Shown: piece by piece, positions 1-11,007 of the stretch
Numbering within the stretch: position 1 is the first letter of the stretch
How the letters are laid out: the number at the start of each line of letters is the position of its first letter
Assembly (NCBI RefSeq): GCF_000720185.1
Contig: NZ_JOIY01000009.1
Location: 123,297 to 187,296 of the forward strand
Source: Streptomyces sp. NRRL S-340
GTDB taxonomy: Bacteria > Actinomycetota > Actinomycetes > Streptomycetales > Streptomycetaceae
DNA: 64,000 nt
Direction: 5' to 3'
Notes under the pieces: model-generated
The model's input: the letters and a program-made list of their open reading frames with translations, nothing else
Databases searched by the model: none
What the model was told of the DNA's origin: nothing
Program-made: the position numbers and the translations under genes

Positions 1-381
1 GGCGGCTGGGGGACGGCGTCGCTGCTCGCGCCCGGGCAGACCAGCTTCGCCCAGGGACGCAGGTCGGCGCTGGCGGGGACGACCGTGAGCCAGTCGGCCG
101 CCTGGCAGAGTGTGCGGCCGGGCACCTACACCGTGATCGTGGTGTGCTCCGACAACATCACCGCGGGCACCCAGTCGATCGTCGTCGCGGCCGCCTCGAA
201 ACCGACGGTCTCGGCCACGTCCGCGCCCGCCCGGCCGTCGCGCGGTGTGATGGGCGGGCTCGGCGGCGCGGTCAGGGACTACCGTACGGTCACGTTCGCG
301 GCGGGCGGGGCCCTGGTGGGGGCCGGACTGATCGCCACGGGCTGGGTGCTGCGCCGCCGCCCCAGGCCGTACCGATTGTGA
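1..381 (+). CDS. Membrane-anchored extracytoplasmic protein, C-terminal part
   Basis: The reading frame is open from base 1, so the start lies outside the window; 126 residues are visible. A beta-rich stretch (around residues 35-55, including VRPGTYTVIVVCSDN) is followed by an S/P/A-rich linker, one hydrophobic helix (about residues 98-117) and a basic tail containing RRRPRP. This is the usual end of a secreted streptomycete protein held in the membrane by a C-terminal helix. No LPxTG or LAxTG sorting motif precedes the helix. The function cannot be told from this fragment. It converges on the PadR gene. Confidence 0.6.
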   Translation, partial: GGWGTASLLAPGQTSFAQGRRSALAGTTVSQSAAWQSVRPGTYTVIVVCSDNITAGTQSIVVAAASKPTVSATSAPARPSRGVMGGLGGAVRDYRTVTFAAGGALVGAGLIATGWVLRRRPRPYRL

Positions 382-566
382 GGGTCCGCGCGCTCGGAGC
401 CGCGAACCGAACGGGCGCCCGGCCCGCGACGCCCGGCCCGCACGCTCGCGGCGTTGCCGAAAGGCCCCGATGGCTCCGCTGCAGGACCTTCCGGCGCCTT
501 GCGCCCGCACGCACCGGACGCACCGGACGCCGCGAGCTGACCGGACGCCCATGCCGTTCGCAGCTC

Positions 567-1112
567 TCAAGCGCCGTCCGGCAGCTCGGCGAACTCCTCC
601 AGGGCGTGTTCCAGCCACCGGGTCCAGAAGGTCTCCAGGTCGATGCCGGCGCGCAGCACCAGGTGCCGCAGCCGGTCCTGCGCGCCGTCCCGGCCGGGCG
701 GGAAGTCTCGCTCCTCGATCTCCCGGTACTCCGCCAACTGCCGTTCGTGCAGCTCCAGATGGCGTCGGAGGTCGTCCTGGATGCCTGCCGTGCCGACCAC
801 CGCGGCCGCGCGCAGCCGCAGCAGCAGGGCGTCCCTCAGCGGCTTCGGGTCCTGCGCGGCGGCGCTCCAGCGGGCCAGTTCCGCACGGCCCGCGGGCAGG
901 ACCTCGTAGCTCTTCTTCTGCCCGCGGGCCGGCTGCTCGGCCGGCAGGGTGCGGATCAGGCCGTCCGCCTCCAGCTTTCCCAGCTCGCGGTAGATCTGCT
1001 GGTGCGTGGCCGACCAGAAGTAGCCGATCGACCGGTCGAAGCGGCGCGTCAGCTCCAGCCCCGAGGACGATTTCTCCAGCAGGGCGGTGAGGATGGCGTG
1101 CGGCAGTGACAT
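567..1112 (-). CDS. PadR family transcriptional regulator
   Basis: A 181-residue DNA-binding repressor of the PadR family. The N-terminal winged helix begins MSLPHAILTALLE and contains the typical segment GYFWSATHQQIYRELGKLE, followed by a C-terminal helical dimerisation region (about residues 95-181; family PF10400 type) rich in RRHLELHERQLAEY-like heptads. I chose the ATG at 1110-1112 because AGGA lies 8 nt upstream; an in-frame ATG three codons earlier (1119-1121) has no suitable spacing. It lies downstream of fadH on the same strand with a 109-nt gap, so co-transcription is possible but not shown. Ligand and targets are unknown. Confidence 0.88.
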   Translation of the reverse strand: MSLPHAILTALLEKSSSGLELTRRFDRSIGYFWSATHQQIYRELGKLEADGLIRTLPAEQPARGQKKSYEVLPAGRAELARWSAAAQDPKPLRDALLLRLRAAAVVGTAGIQDDLRRHLELHERQLAEYREIEERDFPPGRDGAQDRLRHLVLRAGIDLETFWTRWLEHALEEFAELPDGA

Positions 1113-1221
1113 GCGGTCCATCCTAGGGAGGGCGGGGTCGGGCCGGACCCGGCCCGGCACGGGCCTGACCGGGCCGCCCGGGACGGGCGGAGGCCGGGTC
1201 CCGGGCGGCCGGACCGCGGTG

Positions 1222-3310
<2,089 letters not shown>

Positions 3311-3630
3311 AACGTGGGGCATGCGTGTGCCTCGCCCGGAGGGCGGCCGGCCGTCCTCCGGGCGACAGGGCAGGGGATGTGGGATCGCTGTGGGACGGAA
3401 GCGCAGGGGGCGACGGCCGCGCGCCGTCATCCCGGCGCCGGGCCGCCGCCTTCCCGCGGCGGCCCGCACCGCCGTACCGGCCGCCTTCACCGCCCCGGCC
3501 GTCCCGTCACCGTCGTACGGGCCACCGTCACCGCCGTGAAGGCGGCCGCCGCCCGCCGGCGGGCGAGGCCGTCACCGGCCGTACCCGCCGCCGTCGGTGG
3601 TCCGCGGTCCGTATCCGCGGCCGTGGGCCC
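3311..3630. other. Intergenic stretch with no recognisable gene
   Basis: About 320 bp between the fadH promoter and the 3' end of the hypothetical protein gene. The two genes point the same way (minus). Open frames on both strands here show no family resemblance and have no credible ribosome binding site. I see no clear hairpin terminator. Confidence 0.5.
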
Positions 3631-4002
3631 TCAGTGGCTCTCCAGCCGGACGTGCAGCTCCCGCTCCTGGTCCCCGGAGGCCGTGGCCAGGTCGTGCACG
3701 GTGAACAGGGAGTCCAGGGTCGTACGGAACCTGTCGATCGCCCAGTAGCCGCCCTGCACGTCCGCGGTGACGGACGCCCCGAGCCGGGCGGGGCCGCACT
3801 CGGACCCGGTCGTCTCGGCGACGTCGAAGGTGCCGAGCCACACCGTCGGGCGTACCTCGTGGAAGTCCCGGGGAACGTCGTCCGTACACCGGTCGGACGA
3901 ATAGCAGGCGCACAGGGCGTCGAACACGGTCCGGGCGTCTTCCTTGCTGCATCCGCTCAGCTCCACCGAGACGGACTCCGGGTGCGCTCGCTCGCTCTCC
4001 AT
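3631..4002 (-). CDS. Small hypothetical protein
   Basis: A 123-residue acidic protein with no signal peptide or membrane segment. It starts MESERAHPESVSVELSG and contains two Cys-rich bits (CSKEDAR, CACYSSDRC) and a tail resembling QERELHVRLE. The start is well supported: GAGAGGAG lies 8 nt before the ATG. I have a weak impression of similar small proteins scattered in Streptomyces, but I cannot name a family and assign no function. It is transcribed away from the PAS/PP2C gene; the 291 bp between them hold a 9-bp inverted repeat (CCGCACAGG at 4036-4044, CCTGTGCGG at 4098-4106) that could be a shared regulatory element. Confidence 0.65.
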   Translation of the reverse strand: MESERAHPESVSVELSGCSKEDARTVFDALCACYSSDRCTDDVPRDFHEVRPTVWLGTFDVAETTGSECGPARLGASVTADVQGGYWAIDRFRTTLDSLFTVHDLATASGDQERELHVRLESH

Positions 4003-4293
4003 CGTGATCGCTCCTCTCGTGACCGCGCTGTACTACCGCACAGGGGTTCCCCCGAAGCCGCGCTCCACCCTCACTGCTCTCCAGCAAAGCACCACCGCCT
4101 GTGCGGCACTACCGGCGCTCCCGGCCGCTTCGGGGCGGTCCTTCCGGCGCATTCGGGGGGACGGCCGCCCGGGTGTTGAGAGATGGTGGAGGGAAGCGGC
4201 GGACCCTCTCGGCGTGAGCGGGGGCGCGGTACGACGGGGTGTGCCGGCACCGGGGACGGCGGGCCGCGTGGACGGGTGAAGGCGGTGCGTGGG

Positions 4294-6372
4294 ATGACTG
4301 CAGCCGGGGCTCCCCTGGCCGAGGGCGACGAGCCGGTCTCCGGTCCGGTGCAGCCGAGCGGCCTGCTCGACGTGCTGCGCGTGGCCTCGGTGGTGCTGGA
4401 CGCCGACGGACGCATCGTGCTGTGGAGCCCGCAGGCCGAGGAACTGTTCGGCTACTCCGCGCGCGAGGCACTGGGCCAGTACGCGGCCCGCATCATGGTG
4501 CACGAGGAACACCTCGACGTGGTCATCAAACTCTTCGCCGACGTCCTGCGCACCGGCCGCAGCTGGGCGGGCGCCTTCCCCATCCGGCACAAGGACGGCA
4601 GCACCCGTCTGGTGGAGTTCCGCAACATGCGGCTGCTGGACGACCGCGGGGACGTCTACGCGCTCGGGCTCGCCGCGGACCAGTCGACCGTACGGCGACT
4701 GGAGCGGGACGTGGCCCTGTCGGCGCGGATCGTCTCGCAGTCGCCGATCGGCCTCGCCGTCCTCGACACCCGCCTGCGCTACGTGTCGGTCAACCCGGCG
4801 CTGGAGCGGATCGACGGCGTCAGCGCCGAGGAGCACATCGGCCGGACCGTCCCGGAGGTGCTGGTCCAGGTGGACGCCGAGGCCGTGGAGTCGGCGGCGC
4901 GGCGCGTCCTGGAGACGGGACGGTCCGTCGTCGACGTCTTCGCGGTCGGCAGGACGCCGGCCGACCCCGACAGCGACCACGCCTGGTCGGTGTCGATGTA
5001 CCGGCTCGAGGACGCGGTCGGCACCCCGCTGGGCGTGGCCGTGTCGGTCGTCGACATCACCGAGCAGTACCGGGCGGGCATCGAGGCGGAGGCCGCCCGG
5101 CGGCGCCTGGCCCTGATCGCCGACGCCTCGGCCCGGATCGGCACCACTCTCGACCTGGACCGCACGGCCAGGGAACTGGCCGACGTCACCGTGCCGGAAC
5201 TGGCGGACGTGGCGGCCGTGGACCTGCTGGAGGCGGTCGTCGCGGGCCGCCGCAGCACACTGGGGCCCGCCGAGCCGGCCGTGATCAGAGCGCTCGCGGT
5301 GCGCGCCGACCACGCCACGGACGCCCTGGAGGCCGCCGACACGCCCGGGCAGATCGCCCGCTACGACCCCGACCGCCTGGTCACCCGGTGCGTGCGCACC
5401 GGAGAGCCGGTGCTGGTGGCCCATGTGACGGACGAGGACCTGACGTGCATCGCCCGGTCTCCGGAGGCCGCCGTGCTGCTGAGCCGGGCGGGCGTGCACT
5501 CGTACCTGGCCGTGCCGCTCATCGCGCGCGGCGAGGTGCTCGGCGCCCTGGACCTCAAACGCACCCGCAACCCGGACCCCTTCAGCGACGACGACGTCCT
5601 GCTGGCCCGCGAGCTGGCCGCCCGCGCGGCGGTGCAGATCGACAACGCGCGCTGGTACCAGAACGCCCGCGACACCGCCCTCACCCTGCAGCGCAGCCTC
5701 CTGCCCCACCATCCCTCGGTCACGGGCGGCCTGGAGGTCGCCTCCCGCTACCAGCCGGCCGGGGCCACCACCGAGGTGGGCGGCGACTGGTTCGACGTGA
5801 TCCCCCTGGAGGACGACAAGACGGCCCTGGTCGTCGGTGACGTCATGGGCAGCGGCATCGGCGCGGCGGCCACCATGGGCCGGCTGCGCACCGCCACGAA
5901 GGCCCTGGCCTCGCTCGACCTCGACCCCGCGCGGCTCCTGGAGCACCTGGACCGGATCACCGACGGCCTGGACCACTCCATCGCCACCTGCCTGTACGCC
6001 GTCCACGACCCGCGGCTGCGCCAGTGCCGGATCGCCAACGCCGGGCACCTGCCGCCGGCCCGGGTCAGGGCCGGCCGTCTGCCCGAGCTGCTCGACCTGC
6101 CCACCGGGGTGCCGCTGGGCGTCGGGGGCGTCGCGTTCTCCACCACCACCGTCGGCCTGGAACCCGGCGACCAGCTGGTGCTGTACACCGACGGGCTGGT
6201 CGAGACCCGCCGGCATCCGCTGGACGAACGCCTGGACCTGCTGCTGTCGCTCCTCGACGATCCGCTGCGTCCGCTGGAGGAGCTCTGCGACCTGCTGCTG
6301 CGCACGCTGCGCCAGCCGGACAACCACGACGACGTGGCACTGCTCGTCGCCCGCGCACAGACACCGTCCTAG
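4294..6372 (+). CDS. SpoIIE-family PP2C phosphatase with PAS-PAS-GAF sensor
   Basis: A 692-residue cytoplasmic signalling protein. In order: PAS (about 22-130, VLDADGRIVLWSPQAEELFGYS), second PAS (about 150-265, IVSQSPIGLAVLDTRLRYVSVN), GAF (about 275-430, ending AVQIDNARWY) and a PP2C/SpoIIE phosphatase (about 450-690) with GGDWFDVIPLEDDK, VVGDVMGSG, NAGHLPP and YTDGLVE, which supply the metal-binding aspartates. Such proteins dephosphorylate anti-anti-sigma factors in streptomycete stress networks; the partner is not nearby. No HATPase domain is attached. The start is uncertain: ATG 4294 has GAAGG 11 nt upstream; GTG 4276 and GTG 4183 are in frame. Confidence 0.88.
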   Translation: MTAAGAPLAEGDEPVSGPVQPSGLLDVLRVASVVLDADGRIVLWSPQAEELFGYSAREALGQYAARIMVHEEHLDVVIKLFADVLRTGRSWAGAFPIRHKDGSTRLVEFRNMRLLDDRGDVYALGLAADQSTVRRLERDVALSARIVSQSPIGLAVLDTRLRYVSVNPALERIDGVSAEEHIGRTVPEVLVQVDAEAVESAARRVLETGRSVVDVFAVGRTPADPDSDHAWSVSMYRLEDAVGTPLGVAVSVVDITEQYRAGIEAEAARRRLALIADASARIGTTLDLDRTARELADVTVPELADVAAVDLLEAVVAGRRSTLGPAEPAVIRALAVRADHATDALEAADTPGQIARYDPDRLVTRCVRTGEPVLVAHVTDEDLTCIARSPEAAVLLSRAGVHSYLAVPLIARGEVLGALDLKRTRNPDPFSDDDVLLARELAARAAVQIDNARWYQNARDTALTLQRSLLPHHPSVTGGLEVASRYQPAGATTEVGGDWFDVIPLEDDKTALVVGDVMGSGIGAAATMGRLRTATKALASLDLDPARLLEHLDRITDGLDHSIATCLYAVHDPRLRQCRIANAGHLPPARVRAGRLPELLDLPTGVPLGVGGVAFSTTTVGLEPGDQLVLYTDGLVETRRHPLDERLDLLLSLLDDPLRPLEELCDLLLRTLRQPDNHDDVALLVARAQTPS

Positions 6373-6479
6373 GTGTACCGACCCGCAGCCACGAGACCGG
6401 CATCCACCCTCCCACGGACCCGGACCCGGACCGAAGCCGGCCCGCCTCGGCTCCGGCACCGACCCGCCCGGAGCCCCGA

Positions 6480-7355
6480 TCATCGCCGTGTGCCGACGAC
6501 GACGTGCGCGGCCAGTTCCTCCGAGGCGGCCAGGCGCACGGTGAGTCCCGCCGCCTCGAAGGCGGCCAGGGCCGCCGGTGCCTGGCGCCCGCTCGTCTCG
6601 ACGAGGAGGCAGCCGCCGGGGGCGAGCCAGCCGGGGGCACCGGCGGCGACCCGGCGCAGCACGTCGAGGCCGTCGGCGCCGCCGTCGAGCGCGACCGGCG
6701 GTTCGTGGTCACGGGCTTCGGAGGGCAGCAGGGCGACCTCGTCCGTGGGGACGTAGGGCACGTTCGCGGCGAGGATGTCCACGCGGCCGCGCAGCGCGGC
6801 GGGCAGCGCCTCGAACAGGTCGCCCTGGTGGACCCGGCCGCCGGCGGCGCCCACGTTGCGGCGGGCGCAGCGCACCGCCGCCGGGTCGATGTCGGCGGCG
6901 TGCAGTTCGACCGGGCCGAGGGCGCCGGCCAGGGCCGTGCCCACCGCGCCCGAGCCGCAGCACAGGTCCACCACGACGGAGGCGTCGGGCACCTGGGCCA
7001 GGGCCTGGCCGACCAGGAACTCGGTACGGCGACGGGGCACGAAAACGCCCGGGTCCACGGCGATGCGCAGACCGTGGAACTCCGCCCAGCCCAGCACCTG
7101 TTCCAGCGGCAGGCCGGCGGCCCGCCGCTCCACGAGGGCGGTGACCTCGTGCGGTGTGCGGGCGGTGGTGAGGATCAGCTCCGCCTCCTCCTCGGCGAAC
7201 ACGCAGCCGGCCGCGCGCAGCGCCGCGACGACCGCGGCGGGTGCGGCCGGATCCGGCGGGACGGGGGCGGGCGCGGAGCCGGCGGAGGAAGGGGAAGGTT
7301 CCGCCGGAGCGGAGGACGGGGAGAACTCGGGCGAAGAGGGGTGAAGTTCAGGCAT
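6480..7355 (-). CDS. PrmC/HemK-related N5-glutamine methyltransferase-like protein
   Basis: A class I SAM-dependent methyltransferase of about 291 residues. After a Ser/Pro/Ala-rich leader (1-40) comes the helical PrmC-type N-domain, then motif I (DLCCGSGAVG, 130-139), an acidic motif (AADIDP) and NVPY (198-201) in place of the NPPY that grips the substrate amide in HemK/PrmC. This matches the actinobacterial PrmC-related subfamily whose substrate is not known, rather than the release-factor enzyme itself. The start is uncertain: ATG 7355 has AAAGG 12 nt upstream, and GTG 7400 would add 15 residues. It converges on the phosphatase gene. Confidence 0.78.
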   Translation of the reverse strand: MPELHPSSPEFSPSSAPAEPSPSSAGSAPAPVPPDPAAPAAVVAALRAAGCVFAEEEAELILTTARTPHEVTALVERRAAGLPLEQVLGWAEFHGLRIAVDPGVFVPRRRTEFLVGQALAQVPDASVVVDLCCGSGAVGTALAGALGPVELHAADIDPAAVRCARRNVGAAGGRVHQGDLFEALPAALRGRVDILAANVPYVPTDEVALLPSEARDHEPPVALDGGADGLDVLRRVAAGAPGWLAPGGCLLVETSGRQAPAALAAFEAAGLTVRLAASEELAAHVVVGTRR

Positions 7356-7526
7356 GGAGGGCCGAGACCTTTCGGAAGCGAAGGGTGCTCCCGCGGTCAC
7401 CTGCCGACGGTGATCCGCGCCCGGTGGGAGGAGAGCACCCGAGCCGACACAGCGGTAATGGGTCTCACCTCCTCCGTCTCCTGCGGCCGGGAGCGTCCAC
7501 GACCGCAGGTCACCTTACCCCAACCT

Positions 7527-8723
7527 TCAGACGGCGACGGTTTCTTCGGTCTCCTCCTCGGCGGCCTCGCGGGCCGCCTCGTCGGCCGCTTCGGTGCTCG
7601 CGCGGGGCGCCCGCGAGCCGGTCCCCTGCGAGCCGGTCTCCTGCGAGCGCTCCGCCTCTCCGGGGTCCCGCGCCGGCAGCGCGGGCGCCGTGCGCGGCGC
7701 ACCGGCGGCGTGGGCGCCGCCCGCCGCATGCGCTCCCCCGGCCGCGTGCGCCCCGTGGGAGGCGGACGTCCGCAGTCCCTCACAGGCCGCCGCGACCGCG
7801 GTGACCGCCAGTCCGGCCAGCAGCCACACCACCAGGGTCCACAGGTTGCGGCCGAGGCCGTCGCTGCCGAAGTACAGCAGGCTGCGGGCGCCCTCGACGA
7901 ACCCGGCGCCGTTCCAGAAGGCGTGCAGGGTGCCGAAGAAGCCGTTCTGGAGTTCGGGCCGGAACAGACCGCCGGAGGTGGTGAAGTTGAGCATCACGAA
8001 CAGCACCATCATGGTGAGCGTGGTCCACCGCTTGAGGAAGGTGTGCAGACCGACGCCGATGAAGAGGATGCCTGCGGAGTAGAGCCAGGCCATGCCCCAG
8101 ATGCCCGCCAGGCTGTGCGGGGCGAGGTGGAAGACGGGACCGGCGAGCAGCGCGCCGATGCCGCCGACCACGGCGGACACGCCGAGGGTGAGCAGGGCGC
8201 GGATCCGCATCGGCAGGGCGGCGCCCGCGGCGCCGATGGCGGCGACGGAGGCGTAGGAGCCGATGCTCAGCGCGACCAGCAGGAAGAACAGGCCCTGCCC
8301 CGTGGGGTCGTGGGAGGTCGGCGGGGCCACGTCGGTCACCTTCAGCGGCAGGCCCTGGCGCGCGGCGACCGGGGTGAAGACCTTCTCCACGGCGGTGGCG
8401 CTCATGTCGGACCCGGCGCCGGCCACGATCACCTCCGGGGCCTTGGCGCCGGGCACGTAGGCGCCGTCGATGTCGCGGGACATGAGCAGGTCGACGGCAC
8501 GGTCCCGGGTGCCGACCGTGCGGACGTCGAGCTGGTCGCCGGCCGCGTCCTTGACCGTCTGGGCGAACACCTTGGCCTGCGGACCCGAGCCCACGACCGC
8601 GACGGGCAGGTGGTGCGGCTCCGGGGTGACGAACGCGCCCATGTACGCGAGCCCCATGCCCAGGCACATCAGCAGGGGGGTGATCAGGTGGGTGAGCACA
8701 TGGCGCAGCGCAGGCGACCTCAT
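7527..8723 (-). CDS. Membrane protein, ABC-2/YhgE-type (DUF3533-like)
   Basis: A 398-residue integral membrane protein. One N-terminal helix (about 13-32) is followed by a 110-residue extracytoplasmic domain (HLPVAVVGSGPQA...), then about five further helices (145-330) with short loops, and an alanine-rich, then acidic, cytoplasmic tail ending EEETEETVAV. The layout resembles the permease half of ABC-2/YhgE-Pip proteins that act in drug or lipid efflux. No ATPase is nearby. The start is supported by GGAGG 9 nt upstream. It is divergent from a MarR gene with two shared operators, so it is probably that regulator's target. The tail carries three short AHAAGG-type repeats. Confidence 0.75.
   Translation of the reverse strand: MRSPALRHVLTHLITPLLMCLGMGLAYMGAFVTPEPHHLPVAVVGSGPQAKVFAQTVKDAAGDQLDVRTVGTRDRAVDLLMSRDIDGAYVPGAKAPEVIVAGAGSDMSATAVEKVFTPVAARQGLPLKVTDVAPPTSHDPTGQGLFFLLVALSIGSYASVAAIGAAGAALPMRIRALLTLGVSAVVGGIGALLAGPVFHLAPHSLAGIWGMAWLYSAGILFIGVGLHTFLKRWTTLTMMVLFVMLNFTTSGGLFRPELQNGFFGTLHAFWNGAGFVEGARSLLYFGSDGLGRNLWTLVVWLLAGLAVTAVAAACEGLRTSASHGAHAAGGAHAAGGAHAAGAPRTAPALPARDPGEAERSQETGSQGTGSRAPRASTEAADEAAREAAEEETEETVAV
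7700..7757 (-). repeat. In-frame 15-bp minisatellite coding AHAAG repeats
   Basis: About three imperfect 15-bp units encode GAHAA/GGAHAA repeats just after the last membrane helix of the DUF3533-like protein. The frame is kept, so copy number can vary without breaking the gene. Confidence 0.55.
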
Positions 8724-8741
8724 CGCTCACGACCTCCAATG

Positions 8742-8781
8742 GTTGGCATATACAACTCCGTTTTCAGTTGTACTATACAAC
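8742..8781. promoter_or_regulatory. Two MarR-type operators in a divergent promoter
   Basis: Two copies of one dyad lie between the membrane protein gene and the MarR gene: GTTGTA-CTA-TACAAC (8767-8781, perfect) and GTTGGC-ATA-TACAAC (8742-8756, two mismatches). Their centres are 25 bp apart. The site is AT-rich against a GC-rich background. Position and symmetry fit binding by the adjacent MarR protein and joint control of both genes. Confidence 0.65.
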
Positions 8782-8805
8782 CAGAATGAGCCGGGGAGGT
8801 ATTCC

Positions 8806-9300
8806 GTGACAGCAGCCGAAGAACCGGGGGGGCGCGCCGCCGCCCCGGGCGCGACCGCGACCGGTCCTGCCCGGGAGGGGCCCGTCGAGACCATCCAGCG
8901 CGAGATGACGGTCTTCGCCCGCCGGGCCAGGGCCTCCGCGGGCCGCATGCACCCGGAGCTGTCGCTGGTCTCCTACACGCTGCTCGGGCACCTGGAGGAG
9001 CGCGGCGGCTGCCGGGCCACCGACCTGGCCGCGCACTACGCCCTGGACAAGTCCACCGTCAGCCGGCAGGTCGCCGCGCTGGAACGGGCCGGGCTCATCG
9101 AACGGCGCCTGGACCCGGAGGACCACCGGGTCCAGGTGCTGCACCTCACGGACGCCGGCCGGCAGCTCCTCCTCCAGGTCACCGACAGCCGCCGGGCGGC
9201 CTTCCAGGAGCGGCTGGCGGAGTGGCCCGAGGAGGACCTGAAGCGCTTCGCCGGCTACCTGACCCGCTACAACTCCTGGACACCGCCCGACGGCGGCTGA
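8806..9300 (+). CDS. MarR family transcriptional regulator
   Basis: A 164-residue winged-helix regulator. The core has the expected parts: helices around YTLLGHLEERG, the recognition region DKSTVSRQVAALERAGLIERR, the wing with DPEDHRVQVLHLTDAG, and a C-terminal dimerisation helix. I chose the GTG at 8806 because GGGGAGG lies 6 nt upstream; the longer open frame reading back into the promoter is not credible. It is divergent from the YhgE-like membrane protein with two matching dyads in between, which suggests autoregulation and repression of the efflux-like gene in response to a small ligand. The ligand is not known. Confidence 0.88.
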   Translation: MTAAEEPGGRAAAPGATATGPAREGPVETIQREMTVFARRARASAGRMHPELSLVSYTLLGHLEERGGCRATDLAAHYALDKSTVSRQVAALERAGLIERRLDPEDHRVQVLHLTDAGRQLLLQVTDSRRAAFQERLAEWPEEDLKRFAGYLTRYNSWTPPDGG

Positions 9301-9328
9301 CCCGGACCCGGGCCCGGGCGGGTGGCCG

Positions 9329-10084
9329 CTACGCCGCCGGCGCCGCGGCCACCGCACCGCCCTCCGCCTTCTCGGGCGCGCGGGCAGCGAGGAAGGCGGT
9401 GCGGCGCCGCAGACGGAAGCCCAGGGACTCGTACAGCCGTACGGCGTTCGTGTTCCGGGCCCCCGTGTGCAGGAAGGGCGTCTCGCCGCGGGCCCGGATG
9501 CCGTGGGCCACGGCCGACACGAGCCGGCTCGCCAGGCCCCGGCCGCGGAAGGCGGGGTCCGTGCAGACCGCGCTGATCTCGGTGTACCCGGGCGGGTGCA
9601 GCCGCTCCCCCGCCATCGCGACGAGCGCTCCCTGCCGCCGTATGCCGAGGTAGGTGCCGAGCTCGATCGTGCGCGGCAGGAACGGGCCGGGCTCGGTGCG
9701 GGCGATCAGCGCGAGCATCTCCGGCACGTCGGCGGGGCCGAGACGGACCGCCTCCGGATCGGGGGCCGCGGCCAGGCCGTCGTCGACGAGCTGCACGCCC
9801 TCGACCCGGAAGGTGATCTCCCAGTCCGCGGGCACCCGGCCCGTGAACCCCGGCAGGGGGACCTCGGTGCCGGGCCCGGCGAGGGCGGCGAGGTCCGCCC
9901 AGTCCCGGGCGTCGGGCTCCTCGGGCAGCGCCGACCACGGCGACACGTCCACCGGGTAGCGCAGCACCCGTCCGCGCCGCTCGGCGAAGCGGGCGTGCGG
10001 GCCGGTCAGGGAGGCCAGGGCCGGGTGGTCGAGGACGTGCCCGCGCACCGGCCCGCCATCGGTGCGGCCCGACCGCACGCTCAC
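9329..10084 (-). CDS. GNAT family N-acetyltransferase
   Basis: A 251-residue protein with a C-terminal GNAT fold: the acetyl-CoA pyrophosphate loop CTDPAFRGRGLASRL, the beta5 strand region and a typical ending NTNAVRLYESLGFRLRRRTAF. The first 110 residues are a family-specific N-domain. The GTG at 10084 overlaps the stop of the upstream quinone oxidoreductase gene (GTGA), and GAGGT lies 8 nt before it inside that gene, so translation is probably coupled. The substrate is unknown. The last residues are Ala-rich. It converges on the MarR gene with only 28 bp between the stops. Confidence 0.82.
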   Translation of the reverse strand: MSVRSGRTDGGPVRGHVLDHPALASLTGPHARFAERRGRVLRYPVDVSPWSALPEEPDARDWADLAALAGPGTEVPLPGFTGRVPADWEITFRVEGVQLVDDGLAAAPDPEAVRLGPADVPEMLALIARTEPGPFLPRTIELGTYLGIRRQGALVAMAGERLHPPGYTEISAVCTDPAFRGRGLASRLVSAVAHGIRARGETPFLHTGARNTNAVRLYESLGFRLRRRTAFLAARAPEKAEGGAVAAAPAA

Positions 10085-11007
10085 GCGGCGACCTCGATCA
10101 CGACCTTGCCGCGAGCGTGCCCGTCCTCCACGGTGCGCAGCGCCTCGGCGGCCCGTTCCAGCGGGAACGTCGCGGTGACGTGCGGGTCCAGGGCGCCGCG
10201 TGCGACCAGGTCCGCCAGTGCGTCCAGGACGGCGGCGGTCCGGGCGCGCCGCACCCGCGCGCCGCCCAGCGCCTCGACGTCGGACTCCGGCGCGCCGGCG
10301 GTGATCAGCTTCGTGCGGTCGGCGGCCAGGTCCGCCGCCTCCTTCAGCACCTCGCCGCCGACGAGGTCGTAGACGCCGTCGGCGGCGCCCGCCGCGGCGG
10401 CCCGCGCGCGTTCGGCCCACCCGGGCCCGGACGGCACGTGCACCGCGCCGAGCCCCTCGACGAAGTCCTTCTTGCCCCCGCTCGCGACGCCCACGGCCCG
10501 CAGCCCGAAGGCGCGGGCGATCTGCAGGACCGCCGCGCCGACCCCGCCGCCCGCGCCGGTGACGAGCACGGTGGCCCCGGCCGGCAGGTCGAGCTGGCGC
10601 AGGCCGTCGTAGGCGGTGGCCGCGGCGACGGGCAGCGTGGCCGCGTCGGTGAACGGGACCGCCGCGGGCTTGTGCGCGGTCAGCGCCGCCGGGAGCAGGG
10701 CGTACTGGGCGTAGCCGCCCGCCACCACGTTCCCGAAGACCTCGTCCCCGGCGGCGAAGCCGGTGACGCCGTCACCGGCCTCCTCGACGACACCGGACGC
10801 CTCGCTGCCGAAGACGACCGGGAAGACCGGCTCACCGCTCTCGCCCGGCCGCCGGAAACCCGTGCGCAGCTTCCAGTCGACCGGGTTCACCCCCGCCGCG
10901 CGCACCGCGATCAGGATCTGTCCGGGACCCGGCCGGGGCCGGTCGACGTCCATGAGCGCCTCGGTCTCCGGACCGCCGTACCGGGTGAAGACGTACGCCT
11001 TCGGCAT
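10081..11007 (-). CDS. NADP-dependent quinone oxidoreductase-like MDR protein
   Basis: A 308-residue medium-chain dehydrogenase/reductase without structural zinc. The catalytic GroES-like domain starts MPKAYVFTRYGGPE and contains AAGVNPVDWKLRTG; the Rossmann domain holds the nucleotide loop TGAGGGVGAAVLQIA. This pattern is typical of NADPH:quinone reductases and related enone reductases; the physiological substrate cannot be read. The ATG at 11007 is preceded by AAGGAG about 10 nt upstream. Its stop overlaps the GTG start of the GNAT gene, so the two form an operon. Confidence 0.85.
   Translation of the reverse strand: MPKAYVFTRYGGPETEALMDVDRPRPGPGQILIAVRAAGVNPVDWKLRTGFRRPGESGEPVFPVVFGSEASGVVEEAGDGVTGFAAGDEVFGNVVAGGYAQYALLPAALTAHKPAAVPFTDAATLPVAAATAYDGLRQLDLPAGATVLVTGAGGGVGAAVLQIARAFGLRAVGVASGGKKDFVEGLGAVHVPSGPGWAERARAAAAGAADGVYDLVGGEVLKEAADLAADRTKLITAGAPESDVEALGGARVRRARTAAVLDALADLVARGALDPHVTATFPLERAAEALRTVEDGHARGKVVIEVAA

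Noticed and set aside
1..381. Sortase-anchored surface protein
   Set aside because: Has the C-terminal helix and basic tail, but no LPxTG or LAxTG motif is visible before it.
4033..6483. Long minus-strand frame opposite the PAS/PP2C gene
   Set aside because: Antisense shadow; the PP2C, PAS and GAF motifs are on the plus strand.
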